DNA of 64,000 bases from contig NZ_JAGDEL010000013.1 of assembly GCF_017497975.1 (NCBI RefSeq), positions 96,368 to 160,367 on the forward strand. Direction: 5' to 3'. The stretch comes from Metabacillus bambusae (GTDB lineage: Bacteria > Bacillota > Bacilli > Bacillales > Bacillaceae). This document shows, one piece after another, positions 44,875 through 54,486 of this stretch. The number at the start of each line of letters is the position of its first letter. Position 1 is the first letter of the stretch. The position numbers were made by a program, and so were the translations under genes. Under the pieces are notes generated by a model. It was not told the DNA's origin. It saw nothing but the letters and a program-made list of their open reading frames with translations, and ran no database searches.

Positions 44875-45597
44875 CTATTTCGTGGCTGTTGCTACATTTT
44901 TTTCTGCTTGATGAATAGCCTTTTGAATAAGGAGTTCTGGGTTTTTTATCATTTCTCCATGACCTACTGCCAATAAGCTAGGCTTTAATTTATCAATCCT
45001 TTTCACACTTTCAATTGCTATTTCTTTGTCCCATGTACCAAATGCGGGAAATGGAAAAAGCGGAACAATTTGGCCACTTACCGCGGTTCCTCCTCTAGTC
45101 TGCATCGCATCGCCGACAATTATTGCTTGGTTACGAGTATCAAAGAAAGAGATTGAGCCTGGCGTATGTCCTGGAGTTGCAATAACCTGTAATGAACCAA
45201 TGCGATCTCCTTCATCCAGCAGGTGATCTGCATGTGTTGTTTTAAGACTTTTAGGAACTCCACCTTTGATTGGTATTTGTGACTCATTACTGTCTAATGT
45301 TCTATCCCCTTTTAGTAAACGACTTTCACGAGTAGAGATGGATACAGGGACATGAGGGAATTTTCTTTTCAGTTCATCTAAGGAACCAACATGATCTACA
45401 TGTGAATGTGTTAATAAAATATTTGTAAGTGGCTTATCAAGTTTTTCAATTACATTCAAAATTCCTTTATAACTGCTCGGTATCCCTGTATCAATTAGCG
45501 TAAGTTCTGTTTGTTCTTCAATTAAGAAACAATTCACTGGAAAAAAACCTGGTAAAAATGTCAGTTGATAAACAGTCTCTTCCTTTGATAATTTCAT
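44875..45597 (-). CDS. Metallo-beta-lactamase-fold hydrolase
   Basis: The metal-binding motif is THSHVDHVG, with a further His in ATPGHTPGS and Asp in VGDAM, typical of the MBL fold. The 240-residue protein starts at ATG 45597 behind GGGGAGA; the longer frame from 45678 runs through the promoter region. The fold includes lactonases and thioesterases; no substrate can be named. It is the first gene of an operon with a TetR regulator and a DUF2568 membrane protein. Confidence 0.88.
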   Translation of the reverse strand: MKLSKEETVYQLTFLPGFFPVNCFLIEEQTELTLIDTGIPSSYKGILNVIEKLDKPLTNILLTHSHVDHVGSLDELKRKFPHVPVSISTRESRLLKGDRTLDSNESQIPIKGGVPKSLKTTHADHLLDEGDRIGSLQVIATPGHTPGSISFFDTRNQAIIVGDAMQTRGGTAVSGQIVPLFPFPAFGTWDKEIAIESVKRIDKLKPSLLAVGHGEMIKNPELLIQKAIHQAEKNVATATK

Positions 45598-45620
45598 AAA
45601 AAATCTCCCCTTTAATCCGA

Positions 45621-45636
45621 TTAGTTTTAAAACTAA
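45621..45636. promoter_or_regulatory. Palindromic operator candidate for the TetR regulator
   Basis: TTAGTTTTAAAACTAA is a perfect 16-bp palindrome, 24 bases upstream of the MBL start. A related half (ATTAGTTTTATTGTAACTAG) follows at 45641-45660. TetR proteins commonly bind such sites at their own promoters. Confidence 0.6.
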
Positions 45637-45791
45637 CATCATTAGTTTTATTGTAACTAGTTTCATTATTTTTAACAAGGGGACTTTTTACATAATTTTC
45701 TACAAATAATACCGTTAAGTATTTTCACTTCCAACTGCCCAATACCATACTAAAAAGGCATACCACTAAAATGTGATACACCTACATTAAA

Positions 45792-47471
45792 TCAGTTTTT
45801 AATTCGATATACTCTTGTTTCATATGGTTTTAGAGTAAACTTACAAACTAAGTCGTGGTCAAGTACATCATGATTTGCTAGCAATAAGCCTTCTGAACCT
45901 ACAGAGAAATCCAATACATCTTCCCATGTCGCTAATTCCTCTGATAGATTTGAAAACACAACAACCTTGTCATTATCCATTGTACGTGTATACGCATAAA
46001 TTTGCGGATGATCATCAAGTATCAAATTATAGTCTCCATAGGTGAATACTTCATTTTTCTTCTTAAGTTGAATCATTTTTTTATAAAAATGAAGCACTGA
46101 TGACTCATCTTGAAGTTGATTTTCTACATTTATTTCTTTAAAGTTCTCATTCACACCTAGCCATGGTTTTCCAGTTGTAAAACCAGCATTTTTCTCTGCT
46201 GACCATTGCATCGGTGTTCTTGAATTATCGCGGCTTGAAGACCAAATTACATCCATAATATCCTTATGTGCCACGCCTTCCTCACGTTTAATTCGGTACA
46301 TATTTTTATCTGCAACATCATTGTAATCTTCAATAGAATTAAATTTCACATTCGTCATTCCAATTTCTTGACCTTGATAGATAAACGGTGTTCCTTGCAT
46401 TAGGAAGTACATCGCCCCAAGTGCAGTTGCACTTTCATACCAATACTGTGCATCATTTCCCCAGGTAGAGACTCTACGTGGTTGATCATGATTTTCGATA
46501 AAAAGTGCATTCCATCCTTTGTTTTCAAGACCTTTTTGCCACTTTGATAAGACATTTTTCAATTCAACAATGTCTAGCTTTTTCTTTTTACCTGCATCCC
46601 ATAACGATAAATGCTCAAACTGGAATACCATATTGAATTTTCCTGTTTCTTCACCTACCCACTCGTCAAGGTCTTCTTTATCCTCTGCTTTCACACCGTT
46701 TGCTTCTCCAACAGTCATAATATCGTATTTAGAAAAGGTTTCTTCCTTTAATTCTTGAAGGTATTTATGAATTCCACTTACATTCATATGCTTATCAAAG
46801 GATGGAACATATTTTAGTCCCGTATCATTTGGCATATCCTCTAAGCCCTCTTCTTTATTAATGTGACTAATTGCATCAACACGAAACCCATCAATCCCTT
46901 TATCAAGCCACCAATTAATCATTTCGTATAAAGAATTTCTTACCTCTTTGTTTCGCCAATTAAGATCTGGTTGCTTTGTTGAAAAGAGGTGAAGATAATA
47001 TTGTTGTGTATTTTCATCATATTTCCAAGAAGATCCACTAAAGATACTTTCCCAGTTATTAGGTTCCTTACCGTCCTTACCATCACGCCAAATATACCAA
47101 TCACGTTTAGGATGATCTTTTGAAGAACGAGATTCAATAAACCAAGGGTGTTCATCACTCGTATGGTTAATAACCAAGTCAATAATGAGTTTCATCCCAC
47201 GATTATGAACTTCCTCTAATAATTGATCAAAATCTACCATAGTCCCAAAATCATCCATAATATCTTGATAATCGCTAATATCATAACCATTATCATCATT
47301 TGGTGATTTGTACATTGGACATATCCAAATGACATCAATTCCTAAATCTTTTATATAGTCTAATTTGGAAATCATGCCTTGCAAATCACCGATACCATCG
47401 CCATTAGAATCCATAAAACTTCTAGGATAGACCTGGTATGCGACAGCTTCTTTCCACCATACTTTTTTCAT
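45792..47471 (-). CDS. GH13 alpha-glucosidase (oligo-1,6-glucosidase-like)
   Basis: The 559-residue enzyme has the GH13 catalytic trio D199 (GFRVDAI), E256 (TVGEAN) and D329 (ENHDQPR), plus QPDLNWRN, typical of the oligo-1,6-glucosidase/alpha-glucosidase subfamily. It would release glucose from short malto- or isomalto-oligosaccharides in the cytoplasm. The residue after D199 is Ala, where the 1,6-specific enzymes usually have Val, so linkage preference is uncertain. It is the second gene of an operon with the LacI regulator. Confidence 0.92.
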   Translation of the reverse strand: MKKVWWKEAVAYQVYPRSFMDSNGDGIGDLQGMISKLDYIKDLGIDVIWICPMYKSPNDDNGYDISDYQDIMDDFGTMVDFDQLLEEVHNRGMKLIIDLVINHTSDEHPWFIESRSSKDHPKRDWYIWRDGKDGKEPNNWESIFSGSSWKYDENTQQYYLHLFSTKQPDLNWRNKEVRNSLYEMINWWLDKGIDGFRVDAISHINKEEGLEDMPNDTGLKYVPSFDKHMNVSGIHKYLQELKEETFSKYDIMTVGEANGVKAEDKEDLDEWVGEETGKFNMVFQFEHLSLWDAGKKKKLDIVELKNVLSKWQKGLENKGWNALFIENHDQPRRVSTWGNDAQYWYESATALGAMYFLMQGTPFIYQGQEIGMTNVKFNSIEDYNDVADKNMYRIKREEGVAHKDIMDVIWSSSRDNSRTPMQWSAEKNAGFTTGKPWLGVNENFKEINVENQLQDESSVLHFYKKMIQLKKKNEVFTYGDYNLILDDHPQIYAYTRTMDNDKVVVFSNLSEELATWEDVLDFSVGSEGLLLANHDVLDHDLVCKFTLKPYETRVYRIKN

Positions 47472-47530
47472 TTATTCTTTCCTCACTTTCTTACGAATGG
47501 GATTATTAAAACTTTCAATATATACTTGCG

Positions 47531-48565
47531 TCACATTGAGATATTCTTATTATTGGCACAAGATTTACGCTCAATGATTTTTGTAGGAATTGTAATTCGT
47601 CTAGGTAATAAATCCGGATTTTTTATTATTTCAATTAAACACTTTGCTGCCTCATATCCAAGCTGATAAATTGCTATATCAACTGACGTTATTGATGGCT
47701 TTGAATGCTCAGAAAGCAGTAAATTATTAAAGCTAACAATTGATACATCATCAGGAACACGAATCTTCATATTCTCAAGGTGACTAATTATTTCATAAGC
47801 GATTAAATCATCCTGAGTAACGAGCCCTGTTGGTGGTGACTGCAAATTCATAAGTGAGGTAATAGCTTTCTTACCATTTTCTTTTATTAACTCTTCATTG
47901 ACTAAGTATTCATCATTGAATGGAATTCCTGCTTCACTTAGAGCTAATTTGTAACCATTTAAACGATCAATTGTGACAACAAAGTCTAGACTGCCACCAA
48001 CAAAGGCAATATTCGTATGGCCTAACTTGATTAAATAATTCGTAATTTGTTTTGTAATAAAAATATTATCGTTATCTACATACGTAACTCGTTCTTCATT
48101 TTCATCTGGCCTTCCAACTACTGTAAAAGGAAAATCTGCTTCTTGTAAAAATTTCATCGTTTTATCGTTCACCCGAGAATACAGGAGAACAATTCCGTCA
48201 ACTCGTCTTCCTTGAACCATAGAAGTGACCTCTTCAAAGATTTCGTCCTCTGTTGATCCTGTTGATAAATAAATACCATATTTATTAGTGTGTGCATTTG
48301 TACTTATTCCCCTTAATACTTCTGGGAAAAAGGGGTTTTGAAATGCATGATAAGCAGAATTAGGCATAATCACACCAATTGCCTGAGTGCTTTTAGCAGC
48401 TAGACTACGAGCTTGAAAATTAGGGTGATAACCTAGTTGTTCCATTACTTCTCTAACACGTTTTTTCGTTTTTTCACTAATTCGCGGGCTATTTGAAATA
48501 ACTCTCGAGACAGTTGATGGTGCTACATTTGCTTCTTTTGCTACATCTTTGATTGTAACGATCAT
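47531..48565 (-). CDS. LacI-family regulator of the alpha-glucosidase operon
   Basis: The helix-turn-helix reads TIKDVAKEANVAPSTVSRVISNS, followed by a ligand domain and CANN near the end. ATG 48565 follows AAGGAGGT and is much better than the upstream start of the long frame. It lies 60 bases before the glucosidase gene. Two near-identical LacI-type operators (48741-48756 and 48819-48836) upstream suggest autoregulation, as in MalR-type repressors. Confidence 0.9.
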   Translation of the reverse strand: MIVTIKDVAKEANVAPSTVSRVISNSPRISEKTKKRVREVMEQLGYHPNFQARSLAAKSTQAIGVIMPNSAYHAFQNPFFPEVLRGISTNAHTNKYGIYLSTGSTEDEIFEEVTSMVQGRRVDGIVLLYSRVNDKTMKFLQEADFPFTVVGRPDENEERVTYVDNDNIFITKQITNYLIKLGHTNIAFVGGSLDFVVTIDRLNGYKLALSEAGIPFNDEYLVNEELIKENGKKAITSLMNLQSPPTGLVTQDDLIAYEIISHLENMKIRVPDDVSIVSFNNLLLSEHSKPSITSVDIAIYQLGYEAAKCLIEIIKNPDLLPRRITIPTKIIERKSCANNKNISM

Positions 48566-48740
48566 AGCAACCTCCTTAACAAAGGAAAGAATTATCCATT
48601 TAATTTGTGATATAATATAATGAATTCTAACCAAAATCCCTTATTTTTTTGAATATCTTGAAACTACAGATTTCGCCTCAATTCTACCCTGAAAATAACA
48701 TTTTATAGTAAGCCTGTTTAGAATGAATACCTCTTCAGGA

Positions 48741-48756
48741 AAACGTTTGCGCAAAT
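48741..48756. promoter_or_regulatory. LacI/MalR-type operator 1
   Basis: AAACGTTTGCGCAAAT has the CGTTTGCGCAA core shared with the next site. It resembles MalR/CcpA-type operators. Confidence 0.6.
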
Positions 48757-48818
48757 CTATATAGTAATGAATAGCCTACTCCCCTTGAGAAGACAGTGCT
48801 TTTTAATATAATTTAATG

Positions 48819-48836
48819 AAATCGCTTGCGCAATCT
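48819..48836. promoter_or_regulatory. LacI/MalR-type operator 2
   Basis: AAATCGCTTGCGCAATCT repeats the core with one change. Its core starts 79 bases from that of operator 1, a distance that allows DNA looping. Confidence 0.6.
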
Positions 48837-48903
48837 CGAACTTAATATATCATATATAAATTAAACGCACAATATGTACTGTCAGTTTAATTAAATAGTA
48901 TAC

Positions 48904-48946
48904 AAAAAACCGAGTGAAGAACAATTAGTTCTTACTCGGTTTTTTG
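48904..48946. terminator. qox operon terminator
   Basis: AAAAAACCGAGT and ACTCGGTTTTTT pair around a loop with an inner AAGAAC/GTTCTT stem. It is six bases past the qoxD stop. Confidence 0.9.
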
Positions 48947-48951
48947 TATTA

Positions 48952-49254
48952 TTAGTGCATAGATGTCATAACCCAAACTGTACCCACAACAATGATTATT
49001 GCAATTAATGCTGCAGATATCATCTTACCTACCTGCCAAACACCACTTTCGCCTTCAGACACGTGCATGAACATAAATAACTGAATAGCTGCTTGGAGAA
49101 ATGCAAGGCTGAATACAATAATAATAATTGTATTTAATGGTAAGTCAGTGTATAGTCCCAACCAAACCGCTAGAAATGTTAAAACAATTGAAAAGATGAA
49201 ACCAATAATTTGTGACCACGGAAAATGGTTATGATTACTAGTATTATTTGTCAT
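48952..49254 (-). CDS. qoxD: Quinol oxidase subunit IV
   Basis: This 100-residue protein has three membrane helices, with IGFIFSIVLTFLAVWLGLY and FMFMHVSEGESG typical of subunit IV of heme-copper quinol oxidases. It assists assembly of subunit I. ATG 49254 overlaps the qoxC stop (ATGA). It ends the qoxABCD operon. Confidence 0.9.
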   Translation of the reverse strand: MTNNTSNHNHFPWSQIIGFIFSIVLTFLAVWLGLYTDLPLNTIIIIVFSLAFLQAAIQLFMFMHVSEGESGVWQVGKMISAALIAIIIVVGTVWVMTSMH

Positions 49255-49868
49255 GATCCCACCAACCCTAATAGATAAACACCTGTAAAGACAAAGATCC
49301 ATACAAAGTCTAAAAAGTGCCAGTATAAACTTGAGATAAATACCTTTTTAGCTGTATCTGGTGTTAAACCTCTTTTTATAACTTGAAGAACAATTAAGAT
49401 AATCCATCCAATACCAAGTGATACGTGAAGTCCGTGTGTTCCAGTCAAGAAATAAAAACCAGACCAGAATGCATTTGTACCAAGAGTAGCACCTTCATGA
49501 ACTAAATGGATGAACTCAGTGATTTCCATATAAAGAAATCCTAAGCCGAACAACAATGTAATAATAATCCAAACAATCATCGATTTCACATTGTTTCTTC
49601 TCATTTCATGAATCGCAAGCCCACTAGTGAAGCTACTTGTTAGCAATAGCAATGTCATAATTAATGTATTCTTAAGATCAAAAAGCTCACTAGGCAGAGG
49701 ACCTCCGCCTGTGTGGCCATCAAGTACAAAAAATGTTGCAAAGATTGTAGCAAATAAAGCCATTTCAGCGCCCAGGAAGATCCAGAATCCAAAGATGTTC
49801 AGTCTGCCTATTCCAGACTGATATTCCAAGGGCGTGTCAGGACTTATATTTTCATTTACATGTGCCAT
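49251..49868 (-). CDS. qoxC: Quinol oxidase subunit III
   Basis: The 205-residue protein has five membrane helices and the subunit III motifs FWIFLGAEMALFATIF, GTHGLHVSLG and HFLDFVWIFVF. It supports proton-pumping activity of subunit I. I use ATG 49868 behind AGGAGG; a GTG at 49871 directly precedes it. Confidence 0.93.
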   Translation of the reverse strand: MAHVNENISPDTPLEYQSGIGRLNIFGFWIFLGAEMALFATIFATFFVLDGHTGGGPLPSELFDLKNTLIMTLLLLTSSFTSGLAIHEMRRNNVKSMIVWIIITLLFGLGFLYMEITEFIHLVHEGATLGTNAFWSGFYFLTGTHGLHVSLGIGWIILIVLQVIKRGLTPDTAKKVFISSLYWHFLDFVWIFVFTGVYLLGLVGS

Positions 49869-49871
49869 CAC

Positions 49872-51821
49872 TCACGCCTCCTTTTTCTCTTCCGTTTTTA
49901 AGATTTCTTCCACGCTGACATAATAACCTTCATCCTCTTTATGTGAGCGAAGAGATCGAACTGCTAAACATGCTAGGACGCCGATACCACCTAAAATAGC
50001 AATCCACCAAAGTTTAAAGACTAATCCGAAACCTGCTACAAAGAAGAAAGCTGACATAACAATAGGCGTTCCTGCGTTACTTGGCATATGAATTGGTTTA
50101 TATTCGATTTTTTCTTTTTGCTTCTCTTGTTTCATAAGCCAGAATGCATCATAACCTTTAACTTCAGGAACAACTGCAAAGTTATAATGTGGAGCAACCG
50201 CAGTAGTTGTTGCCCATTCAAGTGTACGTCCATTCCCCCACACATCACCTGTTGTTTCTCTTTTAGAATAACGGAAGCTGTAATATACGTTATAAACAAG
50301 GATCATGAAGGCGATACCCATTCCTATACCACCAATCGTTGAAATAACGTTTAATCCAGTCCATCCATCTTCTGGACCGTATGTGTATACACGTCTTGGC
50401 ATACCATCAAATCCTAATAAGAACTGCGGCAAGAAACAAACATTAAAACCAATCGTAAAGAACCAAAACGTCCATTTTCCAAGTCTTTCATTTAATTTAT
50501 GACCGAACATTTTTGGATACCAGAAAACAAACCCTGCAAAGCAAGCAAATACTGTTCCGGCAATTAATGTATAGTGGAAGTGAGCAACAAGGAAGTAACT
50601 GTTATGGTACTGAAAATCGGCTGCTGCCATCCCAAGCATAACACCTGTAACTCCTCCAATTAGGAATGTTGGAATGAAACCGACCGACCAAAGCATTGGT
50701 ACGGAAAACTCAATCCGACCTTTATAAAGTGTTAGTAACCAGTTAAAGATTTTAATTCCTGTTGGTATCGCAATGGCCATTGTCGTGATTGAGAACACAG
50801 AGTTAACCGCTGCGCTTCCACCCATTGTAAAGAAATGGTGAACCCAAACAAGGAAGCTTAGGAAAGAAATCGTCACGATTGATATAACCATTGATTTATA
50901 ACCAAATAATGTCTTTCTTGCAAATGTCGAGATAATTTCAGAGAAAATCCCGAACGCTGGCAAGATAACAATATATACTTCAGGATGCCCCCAAATCCAG
51001 AACAGGTTTGCCCAAAGCATCGGCATTCCTCCGTCAGCTAACGTAAAGAAATGAGTTCCAAATATACGATCAAATGTCATTAACGCTAGAGTGACAGTTA
51101 ATACTGGAAAGGCAAAGACAATAATAAATGCAGTTACAAGCGACGTCCATGTAAACATAGGCATTTTAAGTAGCGTCATACCTGGAGCGCGCATTTTAAT
51201 GATTGTTACAATAAAGTTAATACCAGTTAAAAGTGTTCCGATCCCTGAAATTTGTAAACCGAGTAAATAATAGTTTATTCCTGGTCCAGTACTACCTTCA
51301 ATTGCTAAAGGAGCGTAGTTCGTCCAACCTGCATCTGGTGATCCACCAAATACAAAGGAAATATTAAATAAAATTGCTCCAAAGAAAAATGACCAAAAGC
51401 TTAACGCATTTAAATATGGGAATGCTACGTCTCTCGCTCCAATTTGCAAAGGAACAACGACGTTCATAAGCCCCATAACAAAAGGCATTGCCATGAAAAT
51501 AATCATGATAGTACCGTGTGTTGTGAAGATTTCATTATAATGGTGTGATGTTAAAAATTCATTATTAGGAACAGTCAGTTGTGCTCTCATTAATAATGCA
51601 TCAACACCACCGCGGAAAAGCATGACAATGGCAGCAATAATATACATTATCCCTATTTTTTTGTGGTCGACAGTTGTTAACCACTCTGTCCATAGCCATT
51701 TCCATTTTTTAAAGTACGTTAAAATAAATACGATCCCAATCACAGATAATAAGATGGATATGTTAGCCCCAATAAGCATTGGATCATTTAAAATTAAATT
51801 ATCTTTAATAAAATCAAACAT
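49872..51821 (-). CDS. qoxB: Quinol oxidase subunit I (catalytic)
   Basis: The 649-residue integral protein has heme-copper motifs: [16 protein letters not shown] with the low-spin heme His, [17 protein letters not shown] with the CuB His and cross-linked Tyr, WVHHFFTMG with the two further CuB His, and [14 protein letters not shown] with the heme ligands. It reduces oxygen to water and pumps protons using menaquinol. The length equals that of B. subtilis QoxB. Confidence 0.96.
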   Translation of the reverse strand: MFDFIKDNLILNDPMLIGANISILLSVIGIVFILTYFKKWKWLWTEWLTTVDHKKIGIMYIIAAIVMLFRGGVDALLMRAQLTVPNNEFLTSHHYNEIFTTHGTIMIIFMAMPFVMGLMNVVVPLQIGARDVAFPYLNALSFWSFFFGAILFNISFVFGGSPDAGWTNYAPLAIEGSTGPGINYYLLGLQISGIGTLLTGINFIVTIIKMRAPGMTLLKMPMFTWTSLVTAFIIVFAFPVLTVTLALMTFDRIFGTHFFTLADGGMPMLWANLFWIWGHPEVYIVILPAFGIFSEIISTFARKTLFGYKSMVISIVTISFLSFLVWVHHFFTMGGSAAVNSVFSITTMAIAIPTGIKIFNWLLTLYKGRIEFSVPMLWSVGFIPTFLIGGVTGVMLGMAAADFQYHNSYFLVAHFHYTLIAGTVFACFAGFVFWYPKMFGHKLNERLGKWTFWFFTIGFNVCFLPQFLLGFDGMPRRVYTYGPEDGWTGLNVISTIGGIGMGIAFMILVYNVYYSFRYSKRETTGDVWGNGRTLEWATTTAVAPHYNFAVVPEVKGYDAFWLMKQEKQKEKIEYKPIHMPSNAGTPIVMSAFFFVAGFGLVFKLWWIAILGGIGVLACLAVRSLRSHKEDEGYYVSVEEILKTEEKKEA

Positions 51822-51838
51822 TTGGTGTTCCTCCTTCC

Positions 51839-52798
51839 TTAGTGATGTTGATGTGAGTTTGATTCATCCGTTGAATCTGACTCTTCCTGATCGTTTTCTT
51901 CTTCACCTTGTACACCTACTTCAATCCCGTATTTTTCGCGAATTTTCATCGCATATTCACCGGAATCGACCCCGTGGTCTACAATATCTAAATGTGTATT
52001 TGAAAACGTCATTTCCTCAACTGTTTCAGGCAACATTAATTTTTCATATGTTTCTTCAGTAAGTTCTGGTGCGTTTTCTTGTGTTTCTTTCACCCAATTT
52101 TGATACTCGTCTTCTTCTAAAGCAACAAAATTAAACTTCTGGTGAGTCATACCTTCTCCTGTAAAGTTAGAGTTCATGCCATCATATATTCCAGGTTCAT
52201 CGGCCTGAAGGTATAAATCATTGACCATTCCAGGCATTCCATATTCTTGTCCACCTATTTGTGGAACCCAAAAAGAACTCATCGAATCTGCAGAGGTAAT
52301 TTTGAAAAGAACAGGATGATCTTCAGGAACATTTACATAATTAATTGTTTCAATATCCTCCTCAGGATAACTAAAAATCCATTTCCAATCTGCAGAAGTT
52401 GCATGGATCACGATTGGCTCTTTATGAGCAGTTTCCTTTGGTGGTTGTTCCAATTCATAAAGTGCGTTAACAGTTGGAATTGATAAAGCAATGATGATTA
52501 CAATTGGAATAAGCGTCCAGATTATTTCCAACTTCGTGCTACCATGAATGTTTGGTTCATGATCCTTTTCATTGAAATTTTTTCGGTCACGAAATTTTAC
52601 AATAACAAAGGTAAATAAGACGTAAACAACAATCATGATAAATAGCATAAAGTAGATAGAATACATAATAAGATCACGTAGAGTTTCAGCATTAGGGCCT
52701 TTCGGATCAAATACAGCAAGTTCACTACAGCCACTTAATACCATTAAAAAAAGCAAACCCATCACTACACTTATCAATGGTTTAAACTTTTTGAACAT
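51839..52798 (-). CDS. qoxA: Quinol oxidase subunit II (lipoprotein)
   Basis: A signal peptide with lipobox LSGC (C24) and two membrane helices precede an outside cupredoxin domain ([23 protein letters not shown]). The CuA ligands of cytochrome c oxidases are absent, so this is a quinol rather than a cytochrome c oxidase. The C-terminus ends in a His-rich SNSHQHH. At 319 residues it has the normal size. It opens the operon. Confidence 0.95.
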   Translation of the reverse strand: MFKKFKPLISVVMGLLFLMVLSGCSELAVFDPKGPNAETLRDLIMYSIYFMLFIMIVVYVLFTFVIVKFRDRKNFNEKDHEPNIHGSTKLEIIWTLIPIVIIIALSIPTVNALYELEQPPKETAHKEPIVIHATSADWKWIFSYPEEDIETINYVNVPEDHPVLFKITSADSMSSFWVPQIGGQEYGMPGMVNDLYLQADEPGIYDGMNSNFTGEGMTHQKFNFVALEEDEYQNWVKETQENAPELTEETYEKLMLPETVEEMTFSNTHLDIVDHGVDSGEYAMKIREKYGIEVGVQGEEENDQEESDSTDESNSHQHH

Positions 52799-53264
52799 CT
52801 ATGTTCACCTTCCTTTCTAAAAAGTAAAAGATTAAGAATGAAGTAGATTCAATTTAAAAAACAAAATGTTTACATCTACACATACTATCAAAATATAAAA
52901 AAAACGAAATAGCTGAATCCGCTTTATTGACTAACATTCAAAATTTAGACTAAGTTTTTTCACAGATTGTTAACAATATTGGTAAAGTATTTATGTATTG
53001 GTAGTTAAAAAAGCGTTATCCTTTCTAGCAAAAAGCAATGAATAGTAAAGAAAAACCCGTTATCAGTTATTGATAAGTGACTTTTCCCAAGTTTCTATGT
53101 CTATTTAAACTGTTTTCCCATCTATTTAGATCATAAACTAAAAAAATGTTAATAAATCGCAATAGCTTTATGACAATAATGTGTACTTTTGTAGATTGTG
53201 ATACTATTTCGGTACTTTTTCCTCATAATTAATGTGTAATAGTAAAAGAAAGAGGAGAATGGTT
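52799..53264. other. Divergent promoter region of qoxA and ctaB
   Basis: This 466-base AT-rich interval should hold both promoters. I can place neither with confidence. A TTATCA/TGATAA pair at about 53060-53080 forms a short hairpin. No gene is visible. Confidence 0.5.
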
Positions 53265-54179
53265 GTGAAAAACACTGAAATAACTTTAGAGGAATCATTT
53301 TCATTGAAACAGTATTTTTCATGGAAAGTGATCAAGTTAATTATAAAAACAGGAATTATCAAATCAAATCTCATGGGGATGTTTGCAGGCCTCTGTCTAG
53401 CTTTATTTATTAGTGACTTAAGTTTTGTTGAACAGCTACCAATCATTGTCATATCCCTAATTGGAACATCCTTTGTCGTTGGTGGCTCAGGTGCGATTAA
53501 CAACTATTATGATCGAGATATTGATTCTAAAATGCAAAGAACCAAAGTTCGACCTACTGTAGATGGATCGATTAATCCTAGATTTGCGTTATGGTTAGGC
53601 ATCATTCTTGTTGCTGTTGGATTAGCACTTCTACTATCCGTATCAATATTGGCAGCATTCATGGGCTTTTTAGGTTTTGCCTTTTATGTGTTTGCCTATA
53701 CAATGTTCACGAAACGCTCTACTATATATAATACTGAGGTAGGAAGCTTATCTGGAGCCATGCCACCAATTATTGGCTGGGCAGTTATTTCTTCAGATAT
53801 TTTTCACCCTGTTGCGATCGCGCTTTTTGTGTTTATGTTTTTATGGCAGCCTCCGCATTTCTATGCAATTGCGATTAGACGATTGGAGGAATACAAGGCA
53901 GCTGGAGTACCAATGCTTCCTGTAGTAAAAGGTATACATCGTACAAAAGTACAATCCCTTCTCTATCTAGTTATCTTGCTGTTTGCATCAATTTTATTTT
54001 TACCCTTTAGTAAAATAATTGCATTTAGCATGTTTGGACTAACCTTAGCTTGGATGATAATTGGCATCTGGGGCTTCAAGAAGGTTGACGATATCAAATG
54101 GGCGAATTTAATGTTTGCTTTTTCTTTAATTCATCTTACAATTCTTTTCTCACTTATGATTATTGTTTCATTAATATAA
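53265..54179 (+). CDS. ctaB: Protoheme IX farnesyltransferase (heme O synthase)
   Basis: The UbiA-family prenyltransferase has the two Asp-rich motifs: NNYYDRDIDSKMQRTKVRP near residue 85 and a second in the C-terminal half, within about nine membrane helices, plus FLWQPPHFYAIAI. It attaches a farnesyl group to heme B to make heme O, the precursor of heme A needed by the quinol oxidase encoded divergently. AGGAG lies seven bases before GTG 53265, which I prefer; ATG 53259 is too close to that site. Confidence 0.93.
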   Translation: MKNTEITLEESFSLKQYFSWKVIKLIIKTGIIKSNLMGMFAGLCLALFISDLSFVEQLPIIVISLIGTSFVVGGSGAINNYYDRDIDSKMQRTKVRPTVDGSINPRFALWLGIILVAVGLALLLSVSILAAFMGFLGFAFYVFAYTMFTKRSTIYNTEVGSLSGAMPPIIGWAVISSDIFHPVAIALFVFMFLWQPPHFYAIAIRRLEEYKAAGVPMLPVVKGIHRTKVQSLLYLVILLFASILFLPFSKIIAFSMFGLTLAWMIIGIWGFKKVDDIKWANLMFAFSLIHLTILFSLMIIVSLI

Positions 54180-54189
54180 TTTTTAAAAA

Positions 54190-54411
54190 GGCTGACGGCG
54201 CCAAACTTTGTTGCTATTTACCAAGAAGTGCCGTGTAAGTTGATTTCAGCTCCAGTTGCTCGCTTTCCGCGGGGCGGGCGGTGAGCCTCCGCGGGGTAAA
54301 CACCTGGGGGGTCTCACCTGTCCCGCTGCTCCCGCAGGAGTCTCGCAATCCGTTCCAATCAACCTAAAATAGTTCTTATTTTTAAAAGCAACAATCTCTT
54401 AGAAAAGAGCC
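54190..54411 (-). repeat. MITE-like element (family A), full copy, inverted
   Basis: It starts GGCTGACGGC and ends AAAAGAGCC, with the GC-rich core in reverse orientation to the other copies. Flanks are TTTAAAAA (54182-54189) and TTAAAAAA (54412-54419), seven of eight identical. It fills most of the 307 bases between the convergent ctaB and cobA genes. Confidence 0.75.
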
Positions 54412-54413
54412 TT

Positions 54414-54452
54414 AAAAAATGACCCTTGGATTATGTCCTAGGGTCATTTTTC
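54414..54452. terminator. Bidirectional terminator between ctaB and cobA
   Basis: AAAAATGACCCT and AGGGTCATTTTT form the stem, with T-runs on both strands. Confidence 0.85.
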
Positions 54453-54486
54453 AGATATATTTAAAATATAAACAAACAGGCATTGG

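Noticed and set aside
53050..53090. Terminator between qoxA and ctaB
   Set aside because: The stem is short and lies between divergent genes, where no terminator is needed.
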